Assembly: GCF_022829635.1 (NCBI RefSeq)
Contig: NZ_JAKSYO010000183.1
Coordinates: 62,001-126,000, forward strand
DNA length: 64,000 bases
Origin: Methylobacterium sp. E-066
Lineage (GTDB): Bacteria; Pseudomonadota; Alphaproteobacteria; Rhizobiales; Beijerinckiaceae
Reading direction: 5' to 3'
This document shows positions 44,966 to 53,352 of this stretch, piece by piece. Numbering within the stretch: position 1 is the stretch's first letter; each line of letters begins with the position of its first letter. The position numbers were made by a program, and so were the translations under genes. The notes under the pieces are model-generated. The model was not told where the DNA came from. It made no database searches and saw only the letters and a list, made by a program, of their open reading frames with translations.

Positions 44966-46324
44966 ATGCATAACCTTCCCTCCGCCGGGCGCCTTCCGGC
45001 GCCCTCAGCCGCGCGCCTGATCGCGCCCCTCGTCGCGTTTCTTGCGCTGCTGACGGTCGCCCTCGGCTTCGCGGCGCCGGCCCAGGCGCAGCTGCAGCTG
45101 CGCATCGGCGGTGGCAACTTCCAGCCCTTGCCGATCGCGATCGCGGATTTCGGCGGCGATCCGAGCCTCGGCGGGCTCGTCTCCGGCGTGGTGACCAACA
45201 ACCTGCGCCGCTCCGGCTATTTCACGCCCCTCGACCACGCCCGCTTCCCCGAGCAGCCGAATTTCGACGCTGCGCCGAACTTCGAGAAATGGCGCGCCAC
45301 CGGTGTCCAGGGTCTGGTCACGGGCCGCGTCTCGCGCGACGCCTCGGGCAAGCTGAAGGTCGAGTTCCGGCTCTGGGACGTGACCTCCGGCCAGCAGATG
45401 ACCGGCCAGCAATACGGCACCGACACCGCCAACGCCCGGCGCACCGGCCACCTGATCTCGGACGCGGTCTACACCAAGATCACCGGCCTCGGCCCCTGGT
45501 TCGACAGCCGCATCGCCTTCGTGGACGAGAGCGGCCCCAAGGAGAACCGGCGCAAGCGCCTGATGGTGATGGACCAGGACGGCGCCAACGTCCGGGCGAT
45601 CACCAGCGGCGAGACCTCGATCGTCGCGCCGCGCTACTCGCCGGCCACGCAGGACATTGCGTTCATGTCCCAGGCCACCGGGCACCAGCCGCGGGTCCAG
45701 GTGATCAACCTCGAGACCGGCGCCCGCCAGGCGCTCGGAAACGTCGATTCGATGAGCGCCAGCCCGCGCTTCTCGCCGGACGGCCGCCGCCTGGTGATGA
45801 GCGTGCAGCAGGGCGGCAACGCCGATATCGTGACGATGGACATCGCCTCAAAAGCCCAGCACTCGGTCACCAACGGCATGGCGATCGACACCTCGCCGAC
45901 CTACGCCCCGGATGGTTCGCAGATCGCGTTCGAATCGGATCGCGGCGGTTCGCAGCAGGTCTACGTGATGGGCGCGGACGGCTCGAACCCGCACCGCATC
46001 ACCTTCGGCACCGGCTCGGCCTCGCAGCCGGCCTGGTCGCCGCGCGGTGACCTGATCGCCTATACCCGCCAGCGCAACGGCGGCTTCGCCATCTGCGTGT
46101 CGAAGCCCGACGGCACCGGCGAGCGCGTCCTGACCGAGGGCTACCACAACGAGGGGCCGACCTTCGCGCCGAACGGCCAGTACGTGCTGTTCTTCCGCGA
46201 CCCGGGCGGCCAGGGCGGCGGCAAGCTGTTCATGGTCGACATCACCGGCAAGGTGGAGCAGCCGATCCCGACGCCGTCCTACGCCTCCGACCCGACCTGG
46301 TCGCCGCTGCTGGCGGGACGCTGA
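44966..46324 (+). CDS. tolB: TolB, periplasmic beta-propeller of the Tol-Pal system
   Basis: This 452-residue protein has a signal peptide (residues ~1-35, ending APAQAQ), an alpha/beta N-terminal domain (~36-165) and a six-bladed beta-propeller built of WD40-like TolB repeats. Typical blades are SPDGRRLVMS, APDGSQIAFESDRGG and APNGQYVLFFRDPGG. It binds Pal and TolA. It follows tolA by 65 bp. In most alphaproteobacteria pal comes next, but here a minus-strand nucleotidyltransferase-fold gene follows at once, so pal must lie elsewhere. Confidence 0.95.
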   Translation: MHNLPSAGRLPAPSAARLIAPLVAFLALLTVALGFAAPAQAQLQLRIGGGNFQPLPIAIADFGGDPSLGGLVSGVVTNNLRRSGYFTPLDHARFPEQPNFDAAPNFEKWRATGVQGLVTGRVSRDASGKLKVEFRLWDVTSGQQMTGQQYGTDTANARRTGHLISDAVYTKITGLGPWFDSRIAFVDESGPKENRRKRLMVMDQDGANVRAITSGETSIVAPRYSPATQDIAFMSQATGHQPRVQVINLETGARQALGNVDSMSASPRFSPDGRRLVMSVQQGGNADIVTMDIASKAQHSVTNGMAIDTSPTYAPDGSQIAFESDRGGSQQVYVMGADGSNPHRITFGTGSASQPAWSPRGDLIAYTRQRNGGFAICVSKPDGTGERVLTEGYHNEGPTFAPNGQYVLFFRDPGGQGGGKLFMVDITGKVEQPIPTPSYASDPTWSPLLAGR

Positions 46325-46348
46325 TTTTTTTGGGATTTTGGAGCCCGG

Positions 46349-47404
46349 CTACCAGTCGGGCTCCAGGGCGTCGTTCGTTTCGTGGCCCGTGACGGCAGGG
46401 GTGAGCGTCGCGGCCTGATCCCGCAGTGCTTTCGGCAGAGCCCCGAGGACGGGATCGTCGAAACCGAGATGCGGTAGGTAGCGGGCGATGAGTCCGGCAA
46501 TGAGCTTGGCCTGTGCTGCGTCGCGGCGGCGCTTCTCGGGATTCCGATCCGGTCTCTCCGACAGCCAGGCTTTGTGGAGCGCGAAGGCGCGCGGATCGGG
46601 CACAGTCATCTCGGCCGGGTAGCCGCGCAGATCGAGCACCGTGACCCGGACCTTCGGGCTGTTCACGAGCCAAGCCAGGCCGACGATCTCGACGGGGATG
46701 AGATCGTCGGGATCGCGCCCGATCGGCTTTACGTCGCTTGGCCGAATGGGGTCCTTCGCAGCGGGCGTGATCAGATCGACGATGTAGCCGTCGCGGTTCG
46801 CCGCACGAAACCCACGCTTGCCCATGACCTCGAAGGAATGATCGACCTTCCTGAGAAGGCCGACGATTCCGGAGGCTGCGACTTCAGGCACGATGAGTTT
46901 CAGGCTGGCCCGCGCGTCGTACAGCAGGTCGAAATCGGCTGTTTCGAGGACCGCTTGGTCGATCTGCACGCCGGCCATCCGCTCATAGGCGAACAGCGCA
47001 TTGGTGCCGACCGTGGCGACCACCGGTTCCGTCAGACGGGCGTCGGACAAAGCCCGCAGGATCCGGGCGGCGATCACCGGCATCCGGCCAAGCCGCTGTG
47101 CTCGGTTAACGGCCGCGATCCTGTTCAGCCGTTCTGCGAGCGAAGTGCTGCGCATTTTCGCGTGCGACCGGCCATCGACGAAGCGTTGGTGAATGGCCTC
47201 CGTTTCCTCCGAGCGAGGACCGAGGGATTTCCAGACGCCATCCTTGAAACGATAGAGGTAACTGCGCCCCTCGACGGATTTCCAAGCCATCGAACCGGCA
47301 AACCGGCTCTGCAAGGTCGATCGCGCCGCGCGATAGGCATCGAAGACCTGCTCGGCGTTGATGAGTTGCCGGGCTTGTTCGTCGTCGAGTTCCCTGTAAG
47401 GCAT
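46349..47404 (-). CDS. Nucleotidyltransferase-fold protein (NTP_transf_8 / GSU2403-like)
   Basis: This 351-residue protein has a helical N-terminal part (~1-105) and a nucleotidyltransferase-fold core. The GTNALFAYERMAGVQID motif (~130-146) and TADFDLLYDARASLKLI (~152-168) give the two-acid metal site of the family. The middle (~170-260) includes IVDLITPAAKDPIRPSD and a VLDLRGYPAEMTVPDPRAFALHK strand-helix pair. The C-terminus is helical. This fits the family I know as GSU2403-like, of unknown role, sometimes found in accessory or defence regions. It lies where pal is expected, with an AT-rich leader upstream. Confidence 0.7.
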   Translation of the reverse strand: MPYRELDDEQARQLINAEQVFDAYRAARSTLQSRFAGSMAWKSVEGRSYLYRFKDGVWKSLGPRSEETEAIHQRFVDGRSHAKMRSTSLAERLNRIAAVNRAQRLGRMPVIAARILRALSDARLTEPVVATVGTNALFAYERMAGVQIDQAVLETADFDLLYDARASLKLIVPEVAASGIVGLLRKVDHSFEVMGKRGFRAANRDGYIVDLITPAAKDPIRPSDVKPIGRDPDDLIPVEIVGLAWLVNSPKVRVTVLDLRGYPAEMTVPDPRAFALHKAWLSERPDRNPEKRRRDAAQAKLIAGLIARYLPHLGFDDPVLGALPKALRDQAATLTPAVTGHETNDALEPDW

Positions 47405-47469
47405 GGTGCCCGTCCCCGCAGACGTTCAGGGCGCGATACATATCATCTAAGTCTATGATTGGAAATAAG

Positions 47470-47509
47470 TTATCCATTTTCCGATCGGCCTGAGGCGCAA
47501 AATGGATAA
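47470..47509. promoter_or_regulatory. AT-rich inverted repeat upstream of the nucleotidyltransferase gene
   Basis: TTATCCATTTT (47470-47480) and AAAATGGATAA (47499-47509) are perfect inverted repeats 18 bases apart in an AT-rich island (~47430-47515), unlike the GC-rich surroundings. The position, ~65-105 bases before the nucleotidyltransferase start, fits a promoter/operator. It could also be a hairpin. Confidence 0.5.
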
Positions 47510-47594
47510 TTGAACGCGCCTTCGCCGGACCCGCCCACGGGCCTGGAAAATCCTGCTGGATGCCGAGCCGGGCTTGAGACGTGATTGGCTGCCG

Positions 47595-48827
47595 CTATCC
47601 CTGCACCAGCAACCGGTCCCGCGCCCGCAGGGCCGGAAAGAACCGGCCCCAGAGCAGCGCGACCGCGATGGTCGCGGCGCCGCCGGCCACCACCGCCGGG
47701 ACCGCCCCGATCGCGGCGGCGAGCACGCCGGACTCGAATTCGCCGAGCTCGTTCGAGGCGCCGATGAACACCGTGTTCACCGCCGAGACCCGGCCGCGCA
47801 TGGCATCCGGGGTCTCGCCCTGCACGAAAGTCTGTCGGACATAGACCGAGATCATGTCGGCCGCGCCCGTGACGAACAGGCAGGCCATCGACAGCGGCAG
47901 CGAGGTCGAGAGGCCGAACGCCACCGTGGCCGCGCCGAACACGGCGCACGCCCGGAGCATCCGCACACCGGCATGACGCCGGAGCGGGCGATAGGCCAGC
48001 AGCACCGCCATGGTGACCGCCCCAAAGGCCGGCATGCTGCGGAGCGCACCGAGGCCGAGCGGGCCGACATGCAGCACCTCGCCGGCATAGATCGGCAGGA
48101 GCGCCGTGGCGCCGCCGAGCAGGACAGTGAACAGGTCGAGGCTGATGGCGCCCAGCACAACCGGCTGCGAGCGGATGTAGCCGATGCCCGCCGACAGCGC
48201 CGCCCAGGTGATCGGGGGCCGCTCGGTCACCGCCGCGGGCCGGAAGCGGATCAGCCCGGTCAGGAGGCTCGCCAGGGCGAAGCTCGCCGCCGCGCCGCCG
48301 AACACCACCGCGGGCCCGAGGGCGTAGAGCAGGCCGCCCAGCGCCGGACCCATCACCGAGGCGCTCTGCCAGAGCGAGGCGTTCCAGGCGATGGCCGAGC
48401 CGAATTGCGGCCCCGGCACCAGGGTCGGCAGCAGCGCCTGCAGGGCGGGGTTGGCGAAGGCCCGGGCCGTGCCGACGACGATCACGAGGGCGTAGATCGG
48501 CCAGACCGCCTGGAAGCCGGCGAGCGCGTAGGCGAGGAGGCCGAAGCTCGCGAGGCTCTGGAGTCCGAAAGCTGCTGCGCCGACGAGGCGGCGGTCATAG
48601 GCATCCGCCACATGGCCGGTGATCAGCGCGCAGATCACCGCGGGCAGAAAACCCGCCAGCCCGACGAGGCCCAGCGCCAGGGCGGAATGGGTCAGGTCGT
48701 AGACGAACCAGCCGATCGCCACCGCCTGCATCTGATAGGCGAGGCCCGTCAGAAAGCGGGCCGAGCCGAACAGGCGGAAATCGCCGATGCCGAAGACGGC
48801 CCAGCCGGAACGATCTTTTTGGGACAT
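47595..48827 (-). CDS. MFS transporter (EntS-like exporter family)
   Basis: This 410-residue protein has about 12 hydrophobic segments, with conserved MFS loop motifs such as GHVADAYDRRLVGA (between helices 2 and 3). It resembles the MFS_3 branch, which contains the enterobactin exporter EntS. The substrate is unknown. The N-terminus SQKDRSGWAVFGIGDFRLF is typical of this branch. It lies downstream of the DivL-like kinase on the same strand with a 51-bp gap. No siderophore genes are nearby. Confidence 0.85.
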   Translation of the reverse strand: MSQKDRSGWAVFGIGDFRLFGSARFLTGLAYQMQAVAIGWFVYDLTHSALALGLVGLAGFLPAVICALITGHVADAYDRRLVGAAAFGLQSLASFGLLAYALAGFQAVWPIYALVIVVGTARAFANPALQALLPTLVPGPQFGSAIAWNASLWQSASVMGPALGGLLYALGPAVVFGGAAASFALASLLTGLIRFRPAAVTERPPITWAALSAGIGYIRSQPVVLGAISLDLFTVLLGGATALLPIYAGEVLHVGPLGLGALRSMPAFGAVTMAVLLAYRPLRRHAGVRMLRACAVFGAATVAFGLSTSLPLSMACLFVTGAADMISVYVRQTFVQGETPDAMRGRVSAVNTVFIGASNELGEFESGVLAAAIGAVPAVVAGGAATIAVALLWGRFFPALRARDRLLVQG

Positions 48828-48878
48828 GCGCCCTGCTGAGCCCGGCCGGGGGATTAATCAAGCCCGGCGATGTTGCCG

Positions 48879-51431
48879 TCAGTGAAGCGCGAAGCCCGGC
48901 TTGCGCATCGCGGCCGCGGGCGGGGCGGTGAAGGGCCGGCTCACCTCGTGCTGATCGAGGCGCGGCCCCTCAGTAGGGAAAAGCGGGAAGATGCAGGTCA
49001 CCTGGGTCCCGGCCCCGGGCGCGGTCTCCAGAAGGACCCGCCCGCCATGGAGCTCGACGAAGGACCGCACGATCGACAGGCCCAGCCCGACCCCGCGATG
49101 GCGGGTGCCCAGGGTGTGGCTCTCGAAGCGGTTGAAGACCGAATCAGCGATCTCCGGCGGCATGCCGCGGCCATGGTCGCGCACGCTCAGGATCAGGTCG
49201 TGCGCTTCCCGGCGGGCGCGGACCTCGACGCGCTGCCCGGCATCCGAGAAGCCGACCGCGTTGGAGAGCAGGTTGAACAGGATCTGGCGGACCCGCTTCC
49301 CGTCCGCATGGACGCTGCCGATATCCTCCGGCACGTCCAGGGCGAGGGTGATGTGGGATTCGGCCAGCCGGTCCTCGATGCCGCGCACGGCGGCCTCGAT
49401 GGTGGACTGGACGTCGACCTCCTCCCGCTGAAGCTCCAGGGAGCCGGCATCGATCGAGGCGAGGTCGAGGATGTCGTTGATGATCACGAGCAGCGCCGCC
49501 GAGGAGCGCATGATGTGGTCGGAATACTCGCGCTGCCGGTCGTTGAGCGCCCCCACCGTCTCGTCGCCCAGCAGTTGGGTGAAGCCGATGATGTTGGTGA
49601 GCGGCGAGCGCAGCTCGTAGGAGACGTGGTGCACGAAGGTGTCGCGCAGCTGCGCGGCTTTCTCCAGCGCGTCGTTCTTCTCGGTGAGCGCGCGCTCGAC
49701 GTTCACGCTGGCGGTGACGTCGATCAGGGTCAGCAGGGTCGCGCCCTCGGGCAGCGGCTGCGCGGCGCAATCGAGGACGGTGCCGTCCACCACCGCCAGG
49801 CGGCAGGACCGGGCGGTCCGGGATTCGAGGCCGACCACCGCGTCGCGAATGTCGAGCCACGGCTCCTCGGCCGGCGCCAGGTGTCGGCAGGCCTCGATGA
49901 CGGCATCGACGTGGGGCCGCTCCTCCACGGTTGCCGGATCGAGTTGCCAGACGGTGCAGAAGGCCCGATTGGCGAGGGTCATGCGCCCGTCGGCGCCGAA
50001 CACCGCCACCGGCTCGGCCAGGGTGTCGAGGGTCTCGGCCTGGAGGCGCCGCAGGGCGATGTAGCGGGTCTCTGCGTTCAGGCTGTCGGAGACGTCGTCG
50101 AACAGGTAGGTCAGGCCGCCCTGCGGGTTCGGGTCGGCGACCACCCGGAGCGTCCGTCCGTCCGGCAGATACCACCAGCTCTGGTTGGCCTCGGCGGCCC
50201 GGTAGGCGGCCAGAACCCCCTGCTTCCAGCCGCGGAAATCCGCGTGCTCCTCGAGCTTCCGCTCGGCCCGGAGGTGATCGAGGATCTCGCCGTCGGCGGG
50301 ACGGCTGTCGAGGAAAGCCTGATCGAGGTCCCAGAGCTGGCGGTAGGCGGCGTTGTGGAAGATCAGCCGCTGCGACACGTCGAACATCGCCACGGCGGTC
50401 GGCAATTGGTCGAGGGTGCGGACGTTGGCGTTCATCTGGCGCTGAAGGTCGGCGCGGACGCTCTCCAGCTCGGACACGTCGATGGCGATCCCGACGCGGC
50501 CGCTATCCAGGGTGGTCTCGAACACGTCGAGCATGCGCCGGCTTCCGGCGACGACGGCCGAGAGACGCGGCACGCTCCGGGTCAGGCCGGCGGAGCGTGC
50601 CGCCTCGTCGCGGATGATCGCCTCGCGGGCCGGACGGTCGAACAGCTCGATGCCGCCATCCAGCGCCGCCTCGCGGGTCTCGGCCTCGACGGCCGCCACG
50701 TAGGCGGCATTGACCCAGCTCAGGCCGCCCTCGCGGTTGCGCCGCCAGACCGGTTGCGGGATCGCGTCGAGCAGGCCGGCCAGGGCCGACAGGCCGCGGC
50801 GGGTCTCGTCCAGGGTCGCGCGCAGGTCGGCGATCTCGCAGCGTTCCTGGCTGGTCTCGCGCAGGCGCAGGAGTGCGCGGCCGGCCACCGCTTGCCCGTG
50901 GGCGTCGATGCTGCGCCCGGTCTGGGTGCGCAGGCTGAGGGTGAAGCTCGTGCCGCGTGCCCGCAGGGTCTCGACCGCGGCCTCGACCGCGGCGGCATCC
51001 GAGGCGACCAGCCAGGTGCCGAAGGCCAGCACCCGCCGGGCATAGCCCGAGGTCGGCCGCTCGCCGTAGATCGCCAGGCTGATATCGCCCTCGACCACCG
51101 GCTCGCTGCGCCGGTCCCAGGTGACGATGATCTGGCGCTCGGCGTTGAGCAGCATCTCGGCGCGGTCATGGGCGCCGCGCAGCACGTCGAGGGCACCGGC
51201 GAGTTCGCGCTCCCGGCGGGTCCAGCGCCCGCGCTCGTAGAGGTGGAGCAGCGACAGGATCACCGCGAAGGCGACCAGGCCGCCGAAGATCGCCAGGGCG
51301 GCGACGCTGTGCATCTCGCGCGGCGCATGCGCGGCGGCAGTCTCGGGCAGTTCGGCGAGCGCGGCGCTCGCCGCGGTCAATGTGAGCGTACCCACGCAAA
51401 TTCGAACGTGCGCGGCACGACCGACACCCAT
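48879..51431 (-). CDS. divL: DivL-like PAS-domain kinase with Tyr at the phospho-acceptor site
   Basis: This ~850-residue protein has an N-terminal signal/anchor region and a membrane span (~44-62). PAS-type sensor domains follow (~85-170, ~215-320, ~335-450, ~460-575). The HisKA-like dimerisation part reads FVHHVSYELRSPLTNIIGFTQ, with Tyr605 where histidine kinases have His (SHEL). The ATP-binding domain keeps the N box LLSNAVGFSD, G1 DHGRGMPPE and GLGLSIVRSFVELHGG. A tyrosine here is the hallmark of Caulobacter DivL, a CckA regulator of CtrA. ATG 51431 has a good ribosome site. Orthology is inferred from this residue and layout. Confidence 0.82.
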   Translation of the reverse strand: MGVGRAAHVRICVGTLTLTAASAALAELPETAAAHAPREMHSVAALAIFGGLVAFAVILSLLHLYERGRWTRRERELAGALDVLRGAHDRAEMLLNAERQIIVTWDRRSEPVVEGDISLAIYGERPTSGYARRVLAFGTWLVASDAAAVEAAVETLRARGTSFTLSLRTQTGRSIDAHGQAVAGRALLRLRETSQERCEIADLRATLDETRRGLSALAGLLDAIPQPVWRRNREGGLSWVNAAYVAAVEAETREAALDGGIELFDRPAREAIIRDEAARSAGLTRSVPRLSAVVAGSRRMLDVFETTLDSGRVGIAIDVSELESVRADLQRQMNANVRTLDQLPTAVAMFDVSQRLIFHNAAYRQLWDLDQAFLDSRPADGEILDHLRAERKLEEHADFRGWKQGVLAAYRAAEANQSWWYLPDGRTLRVVADPNPQGGLTYLFDDVSDSLNAETRYIALRRLQAETLDTLAEPVAVFGADGRMTLANRAFCTVWQLDPATVEERPHVDAVIEACRHLAPAEEPWLDIRDAVVGLESRTARSCRLAVVDGTVLDCAAQPLPEGATLLTLIDVTASVNVERALTEKNDALEKAAQLRDTFVHHVSYELRSPLTNIIGFTQLLGDETVGALNDRQREYSDHIMRSSAALLVIINDILDLASIDAGSLELQREEVDVQSTIEAAVRGIEDRLAESHITLALDVPEDIGSVHADGKRVRQILFNLLSNAVGFSDAGQRVEVRARREAHDLILSVRDHGRGMPPEIADSVFNRFESHTLGTRHRGVGLGLSIVRSFVELHGGRVLLETAPGAGTQVTCIFPLFPTEGPRLDQHEVSRPFTAPPAAAMRKPGFALH

Positions 51432-51814
51432 GATAGCCCTGCCCCCACCCTGACGATCCGAACGCGCGTGCAACCGCGCGGCGCAGAACGCACCGTTCCC
51501 GCAGCTGATTCTCTCGAACCGTCGCGGACCCACCGATCTAAGATTCGCCCGCACCTTACCGTGCGGCGGAATCGACCCGGAAGGGGAACGAAGCGTGGCT
51601 ATACGCTTGCCGCTCACAATCATCCGTTAACGACACTTAGAAGACACAGTGCGGTTGCGCCAAACCGGCTTGACAAACGAAAGGGCCCGACGCAGTGCGC
51701 CGGGCCCTCTTGTCTAGGTCGTTGGCTAAGCCAGGACCGTACCGGTCGCAATCGCGCCGGTCGGGACTTCAACCCCCGGTTCGGCGTGGGCGCCGAACCG
51801 GAGCGGTTCCCGGC
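51432..51814. other. Intergenic gap between ahcY and the DivL-like gene
   Basis: This 383-base gap holds the ahcY terminator (51682-51708) and, between ~51432 and 51680, the expected promoter of the DivL-like gene. No other gene is seen. A second set of inverted bases near 51765-51800 (CCGGTTCGGC / GCCGAACCGG, the latter at ~51791) is present close to the ahcY stop. Confidence 0.45.
51682..51708 (-). terminator. ahcY terminator
   Basis: On the minus strand AGGGCCCGGCGCACTGCG folds with CGGGCCCT and is followed by TTCGTTTGTC. The stem is eight base pairs or more and the tail is T-rich. It lies ~107 bases past the ahcY stop. Confidence 0.65.
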
Positions 51815-53215
51815 TCAGTAGCGGTAATGCTCGGACTTGAACGGTCCGGACTCGGAGACGCCGATATAGGCGGCCTGGTCGGGGCGCAGCTTCGAGAGCT
51901 TCACGCCGATCTTCTCCAGGTGCAGGGCCGCGACCTTCTCGTCGAGGGTCTTGGGCAGGGTGTAGACCTGCTTCTGGTACTTGCCCGGGTTGGTCCAGAG
52001 CTCGATCTGGGCCAGCGTCTGGTTGGTGAACGAGGCCGACATCACGAAGGACGGGTGGCCGGTGGCGTTGCCGAGGTTCACCAGGCGGCCCTCCGACAGG
52101 AGGATGATGCGGTGGCCGTCCGCGAAGGTGATCTCGTCCACCTGCGGCTTGATGTTCGACCACTTGAGGTTCTTCAGGCCGGCGACCTGAATCTCATTGT
52201 CGAAGTGGCCGATGTTGCAGACGATCGCCCGGTCCTTCATCGACCGCATGTGGTCGAGGGTGATGATGTCCTTGTTGCCCGTGGCGGTGACGAAGATGTC
52301 GGCGCGCGGGGCGGCATCCTCCATGGTCACGACCTCGTAGCCCTCCATGGCGGCCTGGAGCGCGCAGATCGGGTCGATCTCCGACACGAGCACGCGGCAA
52401 CCGGCGTTGCGGAGCGACGCGGCCGAGCCCTTGCCGACATCGCCGAAGCCGGCGACCATGGCGACCTTGCCGGCCATCATCACGTCGGTGCCGCGGCGGA
52501 TGCCGTCGACCAGCGACTCCTTGCAGCCGTAAAGGTTGTCGAACTTCGACTTGGTGACCGAGTCGTTCACGTTGATCGCCGGGAAGAGCAGCTTGCCCTC
52601 CTTGGCGAGCACGTACAGGCGGTGGACGCCCGTGGTGGTCTCCTCGGAGACGCCCTTGATGCTGTCGGCGAGGCCGGCGAACCAGCCCTTCGGCTTCTGG
52701 CTGAGCTTCTTCTTGAGCAGCGCGAAGAAGACCTCCTCCTCCTCGCTCTCGGGCTTGTCGAGGAAGGCGGTGTCGCCGTTCTCGGCGCGCAGGCCGAGAT
52801 GAACGAACATGGTGGCGTCGCCGCCGTCGTCGAGGATCATGTTCGGCACGCCGCCGTCATGCCAGTCGAACAGGCGCGAGGTGTAGTCCCAGTACTCCTC
52901 CAGGGTCTCGCCCTTGACGGCGAAGACCGGGACGCCGGCGGCCGCGATGGCGGCGGCGGCGTGATCCTGGGTCGAGTAGATGTTGCAGGAGACCCAGCGG
53001 ATATCGGCGCCGAGCGCCTTCAGGGTCTCGATCAGCACGGCGGTCTGGATCGTCATGTGGAGCGAGCCGGCGATCTTGGCGCCCTTCAGGGGCTGCGCGG
53101 CGCCGTACTCCTCGCGGACCGCCATCAGGCCCGGCATCTCCGTCTCGGCGATCGAGATCTCCTTGCGGCCGTAATCGGCCAGCCCGATGTCCTTGACGAT
53201 ATAATCCTTGGCCAT
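51815..53215 (-). CDS. ahcY: AhcY, S-adenosylhomocysteine hydrolase
   Basis: AhcY splits S-adenosylhomocysteine into adenosine and homocysteine and so relieves product inhibition of methyltransferases. This 466-residue enzyme starts MAKDYIVKDIGLADYGRKE. It has the substrate segment EETTTGVHRLY, the NAD motif VAGFGDVGKGSAASLRNAG and the C-terminal KLRPDQAAYIGVSESGPFKSEHYRY tail. The ATG at 53213-53215 is chosen by family length. A palindromic operator candidate lies ~78 bases upstream (53293-53310). It is soluble and tetrameric in relatives. Confidence 0.97.
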   Translation of the reverse strand: MAKDYIVKDIGLADYGRKEISIAETEMPGLMAVREEYGAAQPLKGAKIAGSLHMTIQTAVLIETLKALGADIRWVSCNIYSTQDHAAAAIAAAGVPVFAVKGETLEEYWDYTSRLFDWHDGGVPNMILDDGGDATMFVHLGLRAENGDTAFLDKPESEEEEVFFALLKKKLSQKPKGWFAGLADSIKGVSEETTTGVHRLYVLAKEGKLLFPAINVNDSVTKSKFDNLYGCKESLVDGIRRGTDVMMAGKVAMVAGFGDVGKGSAASLRNAGCRVLVSEIDPICALQAAMEGYEVVTMEDAAPRADIFVTATGNKDIITLDHMRSMKDRAIVCNIGHFDNEIQVAGLKNLKWSNIKPQVDEITFADGHRIILLSEGRLVNLGNATGHPSFVMSASFTNQTLAQIELWTNPGKYQKQVYTLPKTLDEKVAALHLEKIGVKLSKLRPDQAAYIGVSESGPFKSEHYRY

Positions 53216-53292
53216 GAGTCGGCGGCTCCGTGTGTTCGCGTTGCGGTTCGGGGCCAGCCCGTACCACTTCGCGGCATACGAAGCAATCAAGA

Positions 53293-53310
53293 CATAAACA
53301 TGTCTTTATG
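53293..53310. promoter_or_regulatory. Palindromic operator candidate (SahR-like) upstream of ahcY
   Basis: The 18-base CATAAACATGTCTTTATG (minus strand CATAAAGACATGTTTATG) is a near-perfect palindrome 78 bases before the ahcY ATG. As far as I recall, SahR (an ArsR-type regulator that senses S-adenosylhomocysteine) binds sites of the CATAAAGATATCTTTATG kind. The resemblance and the target gene make a SahR-like operator likely. Confidence 0.6.
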
Positions 53311-53352
53311 CGTTCCAAGCTGCGGGCCGGGCCCAGGCAGCGCCCCGCTCCC

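Noticed and set aside
48870..51821. A 983-codon plus-strand frame antisense to the DivL-like gene
   Set aside because: The composition is that of a shadow frame; the minus strand has PAS and kinase motifs.
53216..53352. SAH riboswitch upstream of ahcY
   Set aside because: The leader is short and I could not fold the known SAH aptamer; the palindrome is a better explanation.
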